Shown: positions 44,457 to 57,186 of the stretch, piece after piece
Numbering within the stretch: the stretch's first letter is position 1
How the letters are laid out: each line of letters opens with the position of its first letter
NCBI GenBank assembly: GCA_033439295.1
Contig: JAVTLE010000005.1
Location: 3,398,501 to 3,462,500, forward strand
DNA length: 64,000 nucleotides
Origin: Deuterostichococcus epilithicus
Lineage: Eukaryota > Chlorophyta > Trebouxiophyceae > Prasiolales > Stichococcaceae
Direction of reading: 5' to 3'
Notes under the pieces: generated by a model
Seen by the model: only the letters and a program-made list of their open reading frames with translations
Databases searched by the model: none
What the model was told of the DNA's origin: nothing
Translations under genes and position numbers: made by a program

Positions 44457-46746
44457 ATGAAGTTCCTTGACCAGCAGAGTCTTGCTAGGTGAGCCATACC
44501 CTCTTGCAGCATGAGTCTCTGCAGGTCAAATCTGCCATTCTGCTCCATAACCGTCGACAGTGGCCGGACACGGGCTGTAGACCGACGTTGTTGCGGTCGC
44601 GTGTTGCTCCCTTGCTGCAACGGTACTTTCTGGCCCCGCAGCGCTGTTCAAGGTCGTGTAGTGCCTCGGAGAGCTTGCTGTGCTGTTACGCGGATTTTGA
44701 GGGCCCCTTCGAGCTGGTGGATCGCTCCCTGAGGCGAGCAAGCCCCGGGCTTGGATGTCAAAACCTGAGACCTCGAAACTGAACTCTGGCTTGATCGTGC
44801 GTCCAGGCTTAACGGCTTTCTCTCGCACGTGGACGTGGGAGATTATGTCGTCCATGGCGACTTGGAGGCGTACTCATGTGAGTTGCCGGTCAGATGAACC
44901 CCGGACTGAGTTTTGAGGTCGATACTCTCGGCTTGACGTTGGTGCCATTTTCGCGGTGTACCAACATCAGGATGTCTCTGTGATACCCTCAAGGAGTTCG
45001 GCGTGTGTTGGCGCGGACGTGTCTGCACCTGCAGCGCTCGCGCTCCAGGCTTTGACTGAGGCGTCACCCTCTTGTGCGCTGCACAGGCAAGCTCGCTGGA
45101 CTCGATAAAAAGCTGTCGCGCAGCCTGGAGGCGGACGTCGCGGAGGGCTCCTCGCCCGCAGACATGGGAAAGAGCCCCATGGGCCCGCTCAGCGAGGCCA
45201 GCAGGTGAGGCGCCAAGGTCACGACCTCACTTGGCAGAGCTCCTTCCAGGGGCGGCAGGGGCGGCAGCCAAAGAGCAATACTTTTAGCATAACTGCCGAG
45301 GAACTCATGCACGCCTGAGTTGGCCGGTGGAGCTGGCGGCACACGCTGGGCCTCTGCGACGGTGAGATCGGGACTGGTCCCCGAGATCCTCACACGGAAG
45401 CAGCACACTCAGATTTACAGACATGGACGCACTTTCAACGCAGCCGCAAGACCCTGATCTACCTCATCCTGACGCTGAACCACACATACCCGGACTACGA
45501 TTTCAGCCTGCTGCGCGCGCACCACTTCCGCAAGGAGGCGGGCGTCAAAGCCATCGAGGAGACCGTCAGCAGCACGCTGCTGGAGGTGTCGCGGGTGCGC
45601 GGTTCGCGGTTTCGAACCTGTCAGCGCTTGCGATCAGTCCCGAGATCGATTTTACCTGAACCTGTTGGGCGCTGTCCCTGCGTCCACCGGCGACCACCGG
45701 GTGAGAGGACAGGGTGCTGGGTGCCACCACGCTGCCGCTGGTCTTGGCCCCGTGTGAGGCCGCCGAGACGGAGCTGGCAGCGTCCGGCCGAGGAGGAGCA
45801 TGGCGCACCAGGCTCGGTCTGCATCTTTTGCTGCGGCACAAGGAAAGCCGAACACAGGGAAGTGAGGAGCGGAAATGAAGTGAGCGCCCGCCCATCGCTG
45901 CCGCAGATCTGGGACACCACGCCAGGGTACGGCGAGCGGCCCTTTGGGGACACCCTGTGGTCGGCGCTGGATGAGGCCATTGGCCTTGGCGACTGCGACG
46001 TCTACTCCTACAAGTCCGATGGCGAGGACGACCCCTTTGGTGGGTGTTCCCGCTGTCTTGTCCATTTGTGGCTTTCTTTGGTGCATGACTCCTAGACGGG
46101 CGCTGGAGCAGCACTGTCGGAGCTAGCTGCATGCCAGCTCTCGGCGCGCCGGCAAGCGAGGCTGGGCGCTGCGGAACTGGCTGGCTGCAGCCCTCTGCGT
46201 GCCTGCAATGGAACAGCGCTCGGCCCAACCCCTGTGGAGATGCATCTTTAATGCGAAGACACGAGAAATCAGAAAACAGAATGTCTCATGCGACGGGCAT
46301 TCAGCGAAGTGGTGCTCCCTGCGGCGGGGCTGATGGCAGCATGCTTCATGCCTCCCCGCAGGCGAGGCGGGCAACATTTGGTCCTTCAACTACTTCCTGT
46401 ACAACCGGAAGCAGAAGCGGGTGCTCTACTTCTCCTGCCGCGGCGTCTCCAAGACCGCAGGTGGGAAGCTGAGCAACGCAAACAGCGTGCTGCTGCACTT
46501 TTCGAACAACATGTCGATCATTGTGTTGATGTGCCCTGCCGGATGCATTCAGCCTCGAGGGTTTGGGCGTCCAGCGGCAGGCCTTGCCCTGCACTCTCTC
46601 GTATGTGTTTTGCACGTCCTGGTCCATATCTCTGTTGAGACTCCTGGCCGGCTGGCGCAGCGTCGGACGAGTCCTCCGAGTACAACTACAAGTCTGAGGA
46701 CGACAGCGACGTGCGCTACGGCATGGCCACCGACATGGACCTGTGA
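44457..46746 (+). CDS. MAF1: MAF1, repressor of RNA polymerase III
   Basis: Seven exons (44457-44488, 44807-44877, 45087-45204, 45444-45594, 45907-46039, 46362-46460, 46661-46746) join in phase to 229 residues. The N-terminus [20 protein letters not shown] is the classic MAF1 start. [20 protein letters not shown] is MAF1 box [40 protein letters not shown] and the acidic C-terminus ([19 protein letters not shown]) complete boxes B and C. MAF1 binds Pol III and shuts off tRNA and 5S transcription under stress; TOR-dependent phosphorylation normally controls it. The first exon is only 32 bases, and the start is fixed by homology. Confidence 0.95.
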
Positions 46747-47992
46747 GCGCTGCGGAACAAGCGGCGCCGGCGCAGCTGGGTGCTGCGGCGCCCACGGCAC
46801 ATGTACCTGTGAGTGGCCTGCGGGTCTGGCAGCGGGCAGCCGGGCGGCGGTGCTGCGCCAGGGGGCCGGCGTAGTGGCGGCTGGGCGGCAAGTTCTGCGT
46901 TCGACGCATGGCTGCTTCAGCCCAGCGGCCGGCGGTCAAGGCGCAGCAGACTGCCGGCAGCGCGGCAACGTGCACCTGGCAGCGGCGCCCTCACGCAGGC
47001 GCCGGGCCGCATGGGGCTGTGCAGCTCTCCGACATGGCGGCAGCGCAATTGGATGCGCATGCGCATGGTCCGTCAGCCAGAGCGCATGGTCTGCCAATGC
47101 GCAGCAATGAGCTGCAGCAGAAATAAGCACCCTTTTCAAAGTTTGCAAACATCGAATCAGTAAGCCAGCGGCACCCAGACTCAGCGGCATCCGAAGCTGC
47201 TCCGTGGCAGGGCCTGTGCGGCCGCGCACCAAGGCAGCTGCAAGCGCAGCACGTGCTGTGGCAGGGCACATCACAAGGCGGCAACCGTGGATTGCGAGGC
47301 GACATGGTTGAATCTTGTCGTGATGCGTTGGAGGAATTGCGAGCGGCACCGCAATCCCAGCGGCGACATTCGTCCCCCGGGCAGGGGGGACACCCGCCCA
47401 TTTCAGAGGTTGTGTTGGTTTTCATCATCGTTCAGTCGTTGCACATTGCTGGTAAACTTGGACATGTCCCCCGCTGTTAGGCTGGTTTTGACATTTTTGT
47501 TATTGGTTTCTGTAGCTGTCGAGTTGTGAGGTCATGTGCAGTGTGGCGGCTCGCATGGTCCGCAACCTCAACGCGGGGCAGCGTGTCGGGATTGGAGTGC
47601 TGCCAACTGTAAGAAACCTCACGAACGTGGGTGGCTGGCTGGTGTCTTGCGAGTCTTTCAGCTGATGTAGGCAATGCCCAACCCAACGGTCAGGTACCAC
47701 TGATAATGCTGTCAGAGAGCGAATATTCCAAACAACGCACACAGCCATAGGTTCCTGGAGCGTGCACACAGGTGGTGGGAGTTGCTGCCGCCCATTCCAT
47801 GTGAGTGTGGTTCAGCAGCGCTGCAGCCCCCTCCACATCAGCCATCTGTGACCCTGGCGCCTCGGTAGAGGCCCTGGGCAGTTTACCAGCAGGTGGCTGC
47901 GTGGCCCTCTGCGGCTGCGGCTGCCCTTGCCGCTACTGCTGCGGCTAGCTGTAGGACTGCAAAGCGACACAGTATATAGGCCCTGATGAGAA
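46747..47992. other. No recognisable gene
   Basis: 3' flank of MAF1 and intergenic sequence. No domains, repeats or RNA genes recognised. Confidence 0.4.
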
Positions 47993-48660
47993 TCAGGTGC
48001 CAGCCTTAATAATGACTTTCAGGACATCAGTACCCAAAGCAGGTGCACCAGTATTTGCAGCTTCCTCAACGTGAACAGGCCTGGCAGCCTTCAAGCCTGC
48101 CAGAGCCTCAGCGGGTGATCGCATGCACGATGTTGCAGCGACACAGCCGGCTGCCACAAGCTGTATGAAACAAACCGCCGTCACCTTCACGGCACGGCGG
48201 CCGCCGCCGCCCCTGCCGCCCCTGCCGCCGCCGCCCNGNCGCCCTTGCCGCCGCCGCCCCTGCCGCCTCCCTTGCCGCCGCCGCCGCCCCTGCCGCCCCT
48301 GCCGCCGTCGTGGGGTCCAGACACTTTCTTCGGGTTGCCCTGACGCAGAAGACATGTGTATGTGCCCCCTCAGCTGCAGCGTCAAATCAGGTGCACCAGG
48401 AATGCTGCTCTCTCAGGATCAGCCGGCCTAAAGGTCTGCCGGCCTGCTGACGTTCCAGTGGGGGTGGACCACCGGAATGCAAAGCAAGACAGCCGGCTGA
48501 CATATGCTGCTGACGCCCAGACTGTTCGGTGCGTTACCTTCGCCTTTGAGCCTTTGGGCTTGCTGTCGCTCTTGCGGCCGCGGACGCTCCTGCCGCCCTT
48601 GCGGGCGTCGTTGGTCGCGCCAGACGCCGCCGCTGGGTGTGCCTGCGGGCACATGTGCGT
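47993..48660 (-). CDS. Possible RGG-rich exons of an unknown gene
   Basis: One minus-strand exon-like block (about 48340-48205) reads GNPKKVSGPHDGGRGGRGGG and further Gly/Arg/Lys repeats up to RRAVK, followed by a GT donor. A second block (about 48650-48536) encodes basic DARKGGRSVRGRKSDSKPKG up to KAK before another GT. The two blocks and their upstream flanks look like diverged copies, about 295 bases apart. RGG tracts usually bind RNA. No start, stop or conserved domain was found, and ambiguous bases sit in the repeat. This may be a gene fragment or chance GC-rich coding-like sequence. Confidence 0.3.
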
Positions 48661-50354
48661 CCACTTAGCTGCAGCACTGAATCAAGAGACCTGTCGAACA
48701 ACTTCTCAGCTCAGCAGGCTAATTGCCCCACCGATCTGCCGGCCTGCCAGCGCCTCAACAGGTGTATGGCGTTTCAATGAGAATACACCTCAGGATTGAG
48801 TCTCTTGCACCAGCTTGAATCATTGCTCTGACTGCAGCTAGCTGGCGCGGGGCCCATTGCAATCCTGTGGCGCCGGCTCCGGATACCATGCACGACTTCT
48901 CCTCACATCCAGCGCATAGCGTTACTGATGAAGAGCACTGCATGATGGCGAGCTCTCGAGGACCACTGTACGTGGAGTCGAGACGAAAGAGATGATGCAC
49001 GTAGTGCGCAACAGCATTGCCCGATTGGCTCGCGTTGGGCCCACAGCATATGCCGTCAATTAGGATTCCAGAACGTCGTCAATCACCTCAGAAGACGCTT
49101 TTTGCTCGCATCTTGGAAAGCCAGGTAGCCAACACAGAGTCGACATATGTATGCATGAGGGATCGTCACGGCTGCGGCAGACCTACCGTATGGTTCAGGG
49201 CGCGGCGCTGCGCGGGCCTTGGCTGCCGAAGCACCTGAGACAATCTGCCCCGTGCTGTATCATGTGCGGCGTTCCGGCAAATAGCGACGCTGCGGCTGAA
49301 GGCTGCTGCGCGGCTGCTGGTCAGCATAGTCAACACAAGGATGCTGCGTGCACGACCATGGGGCTGCTAGGATAAAGTATCAAACAAGTTCGTGAGATTT
49401 AAGAGCGCAGACTCCGACTTTGTGTTGCGCTCCAGTGCACAAAGCAGATCGCGGTGATTGATGTCTTGGAGCATGCTGCGACAGAAACCCTGGCCCCAGG
49501 GGTTGTACCCACCCATCAACAGTTCAGGAGAAGGCGAGAAGCCTTCCCCACCTGAATTTTATAGTTTCCCGTCTTGGCTTCCCGTTTTATTTGGATGTGT
49601 TGTGTTGCATAGCACTCAACGGAACACCAAGGAGACGCACCGCACGCTGACTGCTGAGCCGACCGGCCTAGACGTACAAGTGAGTCCGCACCTTGGGTTG
49701 CGAGACATGCCTGCATGCGCAACGACAGGCGCAGGTGGCCGTGGCTGCATGCTGCAGTAGTGCCGCGGGGAAATGCAGCAGGCGCAGCGTCCAGCAGCCT
49801 TGAAATGCGCTGTTCTAGCAACACTGAATTGAGGCATGAAAAGCTGTTGAACCATATCGCCCATACCAACTGGCTGACAATCCGGCCCAATCGGCATGCT
49901 ATTGCCCCAAGCGCTGCTAAAATCACAACAGCCACCAAATAAAGATACTGTTTGAGTGCTGCCGCCCAACCGCCGCCACCACTTATCTGCTTGACTGCAT
50001 GAACTGCGATCCAAACTGTCCGCAGCATAGTCTTCTTAGATGGTTGTTGTCCTGAACGCGACAAGCCAAACCAGAAAACAGCACGCTGTCCACCCGCCAG
50101 TGCGGCTGCATCGATTCCTCGCCACGATGCCCTACACTGCGCATCCGAGAATCAGGTCAGGCAGCCTCATGCAAATCTATGCCGCTGCAGCCTCAGGGCT
50201 GCAAGTTTGGCAGTCATGGCACGTGGCAGGGATGCACGAACATCTGTTGGCAACATGCTGCAGCTCATATTCTCTGAGCCCTTCCAAAATTGTCACTGAC
50301 ATCAAGCCCGCTGCAGGTTGACCACGATCCCAGATCGCAGGTCCCTTACCTGAT
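48661..50354. other. No recognisable gene
   Basis: A minus-strand frame at 50064-49516 has one hydrophobic stretch (QYLYLVAVVILAALGAIA) but no conserved pattern or clear splice structure. Not called as a gene. Confidence 0.35.
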
Positions 50355-50683
50355 CTAATCGTTGGTGAAAGACTTCACCAGCATGCTGAAGAACTCCGGA
50401 TCGATGGTCACGATCGCCAAAAGGATGCATATCAACAAACCCAGGTTCACTCTGGTCTCCGGGGAGTCCCTCTGCAACAGAGAGTAGCGCCACATATGTA
50501 GTGAGAACGATAGCGGGAACAGCACCAGGACCAGCACCGGTAGCAGACCATCAAAACAGAGACATGCCGACACAAGCACAAAGACGAAGCAGTGCTCACA
50601 ATGCGGCGGAGCTGGTCGAACGCCCGCTGCGCATCGTTGAGGTCGCCAGGGGCCTTGGCCGTGACAATGACACTCGGTGCCAT
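50355..50683 (-). CDS. Small single-pass membrane protein, 66 residues, unknown function
   Basis: Two exons (50683-50600 and 50471-50355) join in phase with clean GT-AG sites. The soluble N-terminal half (APSVIVTAKAPGDLNDAQRA, FDQLRRI) has a helical, charged look. The C-terminal half is a membrane segment (VNLGLLICILLAIVTI) with a short tail, KSFTND. This suggests a tail-anchored protein. An AG directly precedes the ATG, so a 5' UTR intron or an extra upstream exon is possible. No family recognised. Confidence 0.5.
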
Positions 50684-51256
50684 CTACAGACAGGTCCAAC
50701 ACAGCACTGACTACTGCAAGCGAGGTGATGCCCGCAAAACCGTCAGCGTGTGCAGGAAGGCTGCGCCAAGCTGCAAACGGCCAACAACCTCTGACCTGCT
50801 ATGGCCGCTGAGCGCGATTGGCAGCCGCCTGCCATGTGTGATTTGATGATGAAGCTTAGAATGCAGCGGCTGCGCTGATGCAGTCAGCCTGATGCGAGGA
50901 CCGGCGAGGTGCACGCTGCTGCACGAGGATCGTGTGGAATTGACGCGATGATTCATGGAGCCGTCTCCTGTGATTTGTGATGCAGGACTGACGTCGAGGA
51001 GACAGAAAGAGAGCACAGGCTTCTGAGTTTTGGCGGAATGACGACAAGACTGAGGCAGACTGAGGCACCACGTCGGAAGTTTGCCAACAACTCTGTTCCC
51101 CTGAATTGGTTGCATTTGATGTCAAAACGTCCGCTCAATGTCCAGCACGCATTGCGAGTCGCGCATTGTATCAAGAGTCGAGATGGCGTTCGTATGACAG
51201 GGACGCGCAGTTGACGCTAGTTGCAGCTGTCAAGGCAGACACAGCCAACCCGATCG
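50684..51256. other. Divergent intergenic region
   Basis: Between the small membrane protein (-) and CSN8 (+). No gene recognised. Confidence 0.4.
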
Positions 51257-53431
51257 ATGTCCACGTTTCAGGCCCTTGGACAAGGTCCCTTGCAAGAAGC
51301 GCTGCAGAACGGTCGCTTCGATCGAATCGGGAGTCTCCTGGACGACCTCGAGCTCCAGGTGAGCATCTCGTTCCCAGTTGTGCTGCAAATGAAGGCCCAC
51401 TAGGAGTCTGCTGGGCCCTCGACTCTCCCCGCAAATGTGCCACTACTCTGACCCGAACGCAGCTTCTGGCCAGTGGGGCAGCACCAGTTCTGTCTCGCTG
51501 ACAAGGCCGTGCGGTTTCGCACGCTGCGGCTCACGTGCGTTGTAGCGACGATGCATCTGCGATGCGGGACTGTCACAGCGCTCTCGCCTGCGGGTTGCGC
51601 TGCGCAGTGTCCGACCATGTTTTCACCTGCAGACGCCACACGCTGACGCAACTGGTCTAACGCAGGTGGTGACGCCGCAGCTGCCGCAGGACTGGCCACA
51701 CACCATCCACCTACTGGGCCACCTATACACCTTTGACCTGTGCGACTCCCTTCTAGACTCCGCCACATGACTGAAACTCCATTGCTTGCCTCTCGCTGCA
51801 TTTTCGCAGAATGTCTCTGCGCCTATATAACCCAAGGCAGTCCTGGCGGCCTAATCGGGCTTGCCGCACAGCCACTAGATGTACTGCACATCATGATAAG
51901 CAGCTCTGGCTGCGCATGCCAATGCTTAACAATACGTCACGAAGTGGGGCCATGCAGGCAGGACGCCCGATTTCTGTGGAAGCGCATCCCCAGCACCAGC
52001 AAACAGGTGCGGGCGCAATGCGCGCGCCGCCATGCACTGGTCAGCAGCGGCACAGCACAGGAGTTACACTTGGGCACTGCTATGTGCGCTCGACACCAGG
52101 AGGATGTGCGCATCGCCCTGCTCTGATGCATGCATGTCATGCTACCGACCGGCTGAGCAATTATTGATGTTCCCGTGGCGTAGGATCCGGAGCTGAAGGC
52201 AGCCTTTTCCATCCTGCAGCACCTATGGAACAGGGAGTATGAGGTGCGCCTGACTTCATTGGCGGCTGACGGCATCAGTATTGGATCCGCTGCACGAAGA
52301 TGGCTTTGCTTCCGCAGCGAAGGGGGGCCGCACATGGGCTGGTGCCGGCTGCAGTATTCCCTGTCCGCCGCAGCCTCCCTCAAGCAGCCAGCGCTAGCCA
52401 TCCATCCGCGCAAGCCTTCCGGCATGGCCTGGCCCCCGAGAAACCGTCTCCGCATTGAAGAAATGTCAATGCCGCAGGGCACCTGGGCGGCACTGACGGC
52501 GTTCGCCTGGCAGCCAGCGGCGGCGCCGCTGGTGGCTGCGCTGGCGGGCCGCGTGCGGGAGCGCACCCTCGGCGTGCTGACGGCGGCCTACAGCACCATC
52601 TCGGCGCCGCGCGCCGCCGCCTTCCTGGGGCTGCCGGAAGCAGACGCCGTCGCATGTGAGCGCCTTCTGTGAACGAGGAGTGACAGAATTGAACAGAAAT
52701 CTTCTGAACTGCCCGCCACCTTCCTGGGGCTGCCCAGACAACAGGCGTCCCTGCGCTTGAGCAGTGCCTTGAGCCAACTCCGTTCAACCGCCTCGTTTCT
52801 GTTCCACCGTCTCCTCCCTGCGCCTGCCAGAGGCAACTGCATGAGCGCCCCCGCTAGGGCGGCCTCCCGTGCAGGGCAGGCGGCTGCCTATCTGAGCTGG
52901 CATCCATGCAAATCTCACAGAGCCATGAGTCTGCGCCGAAAGCCCAGGCCTTGCTGGCCCAGCTGTAGTATTGCTCGGGCGCGAACTGCAGGAGTACACT
53001 TGTCGTAATGACTCCAGGCCATGCCATCAACCTTGCATCCGTCTGCGTGCAGTGGTGCAACAGGCGGGCTGGCAGGTCATTCCTGCGTCGGCCTTGCTAA
53101 AGGTGAGCACCGGCACAGAGCTCGAGTGTCTGGAGACCCTTTGGCAGCCAGGACCCGTGCTTGCCGACTTGCCTGCAAAAGTGGCAGCGCATGCGTAGGA
53201 GTCCCTTGCACGTGGTTTGCATCCCTGAACTGCCGATGATGCCAGACTGTGCAGCCGGTGGATGCTGATCGCTCCTCATTCAGCAACACACACATTCCCC
53301 TGCAGGTGCACCAGCAAGCGGAGGCGACCAAGCTGCCCTCGCACGCAGAGCACCTGGAGCGGCTGACAGACTACATGATTGACCTCGAAAGGAGTAGTGC
53401 TGCAGCAGCAGCAGCTGGCGGCCCGGCGTGA
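51257..53431 (+). CDS. CSN8: COP9 signalosome subunit 8
   Basis: Seven exons (51257-51358, 51666-51739, 51958-52006, 52184-52243, 52478-52655, 53053-53102, 53306-53431) join in phase to 212 residues, the family's usual size. Hallmarks are ARFLWKRIPS, DPELKAAFSILQHLWNREYE, a PCI-like helical block ending LGVLTAAYSTISAPRAAAFL, QQAGWQV, and the C-terminal helix HAEHLERLTDYMIDLE. CSN8 is the smallest subunit of the complex that removes NEDD8 from cullins. It would thus regulate SCF ligases, including any containing the FBXO9-like protein of this window (inference). The ATG follows no longer in-frame homologous sequence. A partial copy of the last exon lies at 57.1 kb. Confidence 0.92.
52711..52735 (+). 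repeat. Short copy of the CSN8 exon 5 end in the next intron
   Basis: CCACCTTCCTGGGGCTGCC repeats CCGCCTTCCTGGGGCTGCC at 52617-52635 of the exon. This one lies downstream of its source, unlike the other exon copies. Confidence 0.6.
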
Positions 53432-54500
53432 ATGCTTCATGGGGCGATAGAATTGCGGATGTGTGGGTCGGAGAGAAGAGGGGGTGGGGGGCTTCGTTTG
53501 AGGGATGCCGCATGAATTACCGCAGCACATGCAGGAGGTGCATCATCGGACGAGGCGCATTGGAGGAGGAGTTTGTATGTATTTCAGCCCCAGTACCCAT
53601 GCACAGTGGCGCCATCACCCACATTGGGTACACATTGCCTGCTTGACAGTTACTAAATTCAAACAGGAACCCTCCCAGAATTCGCCTGGGCTTGCATTCG
53701 CAATGTCACATCACGCCTCTCCTTATGTGCTTGATGTGACGACGCTCTGACCTGAAGTGCGCACAGGACACCGGTAATCGCCACTACTGGAACGACAAAA
53801 CTTAAATGCAACAGGGTGCCATAATTCGAGTTTTGACGGTGAGGCCTGGTGATGCTGCTGGATGGCATGGCTCACCCAAGTGCAAGTAGAGGCCATGCCC
53901 CCATGCGCACCTTGGGACCACTCTTTCTGACGCCCTTAAATACCTATCGGCGCTGGGGTAGCATGATGAACTCGAACGTACTCAAACATGTAAACTCAGC
54001 CAGATTCGTGTTGTGCTCACGATGATGATTGAGGTTTCCGCCAGTGTTCGTTGTTTCATGCGCCAGATTTCGAGATTGCAAGAATGGAGGCGCGCATGTC
54101 TGCTTCGCAGTGCACAGCCAGTGACAGATCGCACCTTCAGCGAGCTGCCATTCTGTCAGCCTTCTTTGCGTTTTGCATTGATGCATGATCACTCTGCAGG
54201 AAAGGTAATTGACGCCCCTCAACGGCAGTTGTCACGACGAGCGGATACCTAGCACAAGTCAGTCGTGCAGCTTGGCACATGTCTTGCAGCTGCTGGACAC
54301 CAATCAAAGAGCAACCTCACCAGTAGCCTGCGATCCTGACTTCCTGCGACGGGCGATGTCCTGTGAGTGGCAAGCGCAAGGTTGATGTCAGCATTTGCAT
54401 GTTACAGCACAACCCCAGTGCAGCGAGCCGCCCTACAGTGTAAGCAGCAGGCGCATGCTGTGCAGTGCAGAGCAGCATGCTGTGCAGTGGGGACCAAACT
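53432..54500. other. Intergenic
   Basis: No gene or repeat recognised. Confidence 0.4.
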
Positions 54501-54589
54501 TTGTTATCGCTTGTCAGGCCTCAAGGTATGGATACGGCGGGGCAGACATGTAGATGCAAGGTCCTCACGTCCCAGATGCGGCCGTGCCA

Positions 54590-55400
54590 GAGAGGTCCGC
54601 CAGTCCGCATACGCTGTCGAAGAAGCTTTTGGCAAACGCGAGGTCGATGGCCGGGTCCACTTTCGTAAACTCCCACAGCAGTGCAGTTGCGAGCTCCTCC
54701 TTCGCGTTGAGGAAGTCTCTGCACTCTGCATGCGATGTATGCGAATGCGATTAGGATGCGACCTCAAAGCAGAGGTAAGGAGTCCAGCTTGACGGCCAGC
54801 AGATGTACATCGCCACAGATGACAGGCAGGTTCTTGTATATTGTGCACGGAGGCCAGCATGCACTTCAGGAGATGCTGAGACGGGATGGAGCACAATCAA
54901 TTGCTCCCCTGAGAGGGCATCACGCGCCGCAGGGTAGCTCACGAGCGCGGCGAACACGGTGAGGGAGTCCGTCCTTTCCATCTGAAGCTCCACCTGCGGG
55001 ACGCCTGTCACCATGATGCTCACGACCGTGACGGTGCCGAAGACAGCGAGCCACCAGAAGCTCTCCTTCATGATGCGGTCCGCGGTCTGCAGCTCGACAC
55101 CCCATCCACCAGCGCATACCAAGACTCCGGCGGCTGCGAATCAGTGACACAGAGGCGCATCAAGCTGGCATTCTCAGCAGCAATATTTCCAGCCAGTCTC
55201 ACATTGTCGTGCGCACATCATCCGCACGAACCTTCTTGAAGACTACGCATGCCATTGGCGCCTGCGGATGTGCCGCTGTCATCGCCGTTGGCTGATGCAC
55301 TCCCCGCTGAGCCGGCCCGGACGGAGACCAACTGCACATCATAAGATTTAAGTCTATCTTTATCTGGAGCAGTTGTGAAGATAGAAGCTTGACGTGGACT
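54590..55400 (-). CDS. Unknown membrane protein, partial model
   Basis: Three coding-like blocks. 55363-55240 reads KDRLKSYDVQLVSVRAG and then a Ser/Gly/Ala linker. The second, starting about 55136 after GATTCGCAG, reads ELQTADRIMKESFW and a membrane segment WWLAVFGTVTVVSIMVTGVP, then MERTDSLTVFAALVS. About 54727-54600 reads DFLNAKEELATALLWEFTKV and DLAFAKSFFDSVCGLADLSG. Blocks one and two join in phase 1. The link to the third is unresolved, and the start and stop are not fixed. No family recognised. Confidence 0.4.
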
Positions 55401-55851
55401 TGCAGCAATTTCGTGTGTGATACTCGCCATGCAAGCGGAGGAAACGGAATCCAACCCGACATGGAGGGCGTGGCACCATCGAAGGAGCACCAGGAGTCCT
55501 GATGGACAGGAATTTCTTTCAGCGGTGCGGCGGTGCCGCCATCTGCCAGCTTGGTTGAGACCAGCATGCACCTGCCAGCCATAAGTGCAGCCATGCAGGC
55601 GGTGCTGCAAATGCACAAGCCTGTCGGAAATGACGTTAAGAGCCTGGGTAGAGCCAATCGTGCGATGTCACCACCTTTCAGGATTTCCTGCGAGATGTGC
55701 TGTGCGCGACGGCATGGAACATTGAGTAGTCACTTCATTCCGGAACTCATTTCGTATCGAAAATTGATTTGTTGAACCTGAACTATCATCAAGCCTTGCG
55801 CGCCTGTTTGTTAGTCGACACATAGCTCACCGCAAACAACCCATATGTTTA

Positions 55852-56036
55852 TTGCTCTTTGCAAATCCATTTGTGCACACCGCTTCCGGCCCGGGACGCA
55901 AAACGTTCGAACGTTCCGTTCTTTCACTAAAATTTCAGTACTTTACGACGCGGAAGGTCGTAACGTTATGGACGTTCCGGGACGTTGTGCGTCCTGGGCA
56001 CGAAGCGGTGTGCACAAATGGACTTGCAAAGAGCAA
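55852..56036. mobile_element. TA-flanked MITE, 185 bases (mariner/Stowaway-like)
   Basis: Long terminal inverted repeats begin TTGCTCTTTGCAA and match for about 55 bases with few mismatches (CCATTTGTGCACACCGCTTC on both arms). The dinucleotide TA lies just outside each end (55850-55851 and 56037-56038). Such a structure is typical of Tc1/mariner-derived MITEs. It has no coding capacity. Confidence 0.85.
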
Positions 56037-56038
56037 TA

Positions 56039-57051
56039 AGCCAGACTGCTCAACACGCTGCTCAACACTTGACTTCCCCGACGGCGGTGTGCACTTTTCG
56101 GAAATTGCTGCTCCGCTGCCACGCAGTCACGCACCACGAGGGAGTTGCCTGTCATGTTTCAAAGCAAAGCTGTGCCCAAACACATGGTGGTTCTCATGAC
56201 CGCGGCATCAAGTCATTGCTGCGCTGCAGATGCAGGCTGGACATCACGAAAGACGGGGTCGTCTGCCCACTCTTGTGAAACTAACCTCACCATCGCGGCT
56301 GCGTCGTCATGCATCTGTGCTGCCGCCACTGAACATTGCAAGCTATCGTTGCGTTGGCCATCTCGGCACATACTGGACCTGCAGCCGTGCTTGACGTTGT
56401 GGAGGCTACCTTACTGAGGCTGACGGCCCGAACTATGGCTGGTCGCCTCCAGCTGCTGTGGCGTCGTAATACATTGATGATGCATCCTGTTGGCATCCAG
56501 CGAGGACGCGGGGCACATAAAATCAAAGGAGTCGCAGCGCGGTGGCGGCCGGGGCGGCATCGGGGTAAGCGCAGCGGATGAGTGGAAACACCGGCGCCAA
56601 CAGCCGGCTCGGCTTGCCACCAGTACCGCCGCCATTGGTGCCGCCTGTCGACCAGCTGGATGAGGGAACGATCACGCCCCACCCCTGCTCCCGCACCCGC
56701 TGACGCTACTGGACTCAAAAATTGCGTTGCTCTTCAATAAGCGGCCGGCGCTTTCACCCGGTGGACTTCAGGGTGGACCAAGAGGGCAAGGTGACGACTG
56801 GGAGGGCATCATCTTGGTGCGCTGACAGCGCCGCGCCGGCCCTGTTTGAGTGACCGATGGCAATGGGAGGTCAGCATTGCTGATCGCTCACAGCGCTCTG
56901 GCATCATGAACTCTCGGTGCTCTCTAGTCCTCGTTATGCTTCCCACTACAAGCCAGACCGCTTGGCGATATATATGATGTTGGCTGGTAACGGATTGTGG
57001 CGCTCTGCAGTCACACTGAATGCAGTGATGCAAGTGCTCTTCCTGCAGCAG
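56039..57051. other. Intergenic
   Basis: A plus-strand frame from 56579 (MSGNTGANSRLGLPPVPPPL) and an exon-like stretch near 56730-56818 hint at coding sequence, but no family or complete model was found. Confidence 0.3.
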
Positions 57052-57186
57052 GTGCATCAGCAAGCAGCGCCGGCTGCGCTGCCCTCGCATGCAAAGCACC
57101 TGGAGCGGCTGGCAGACTATATGGGATTGAGACGACCTTGAAACGAGTGCTGCAGCAGCAGCTAGCGGCCCAGCATTACGAGTAAG
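57052..57186 (+). pseudogene. CSN8 last-exon relic
   Basis: VHQQAAPAALPSHAKHLERL aligns with VHQQAEATKLPSHAEHLERL of the CSN8 last exon at 53306. The acceptor (CTGCAG) and the CAGCAGCAGCTGGCGGCCC-like tail are also retained. An insertion after DYM shifts the frame and brings a stop at 57139. No other CSN8 exon is near, so it is non-functional. Confidence 0.85.

Noticed and set aside
47993-48660. GAR1 or fibrillarin identity for the RGG-like exons
   Set aside because: No core domain of either protein is present nearby.
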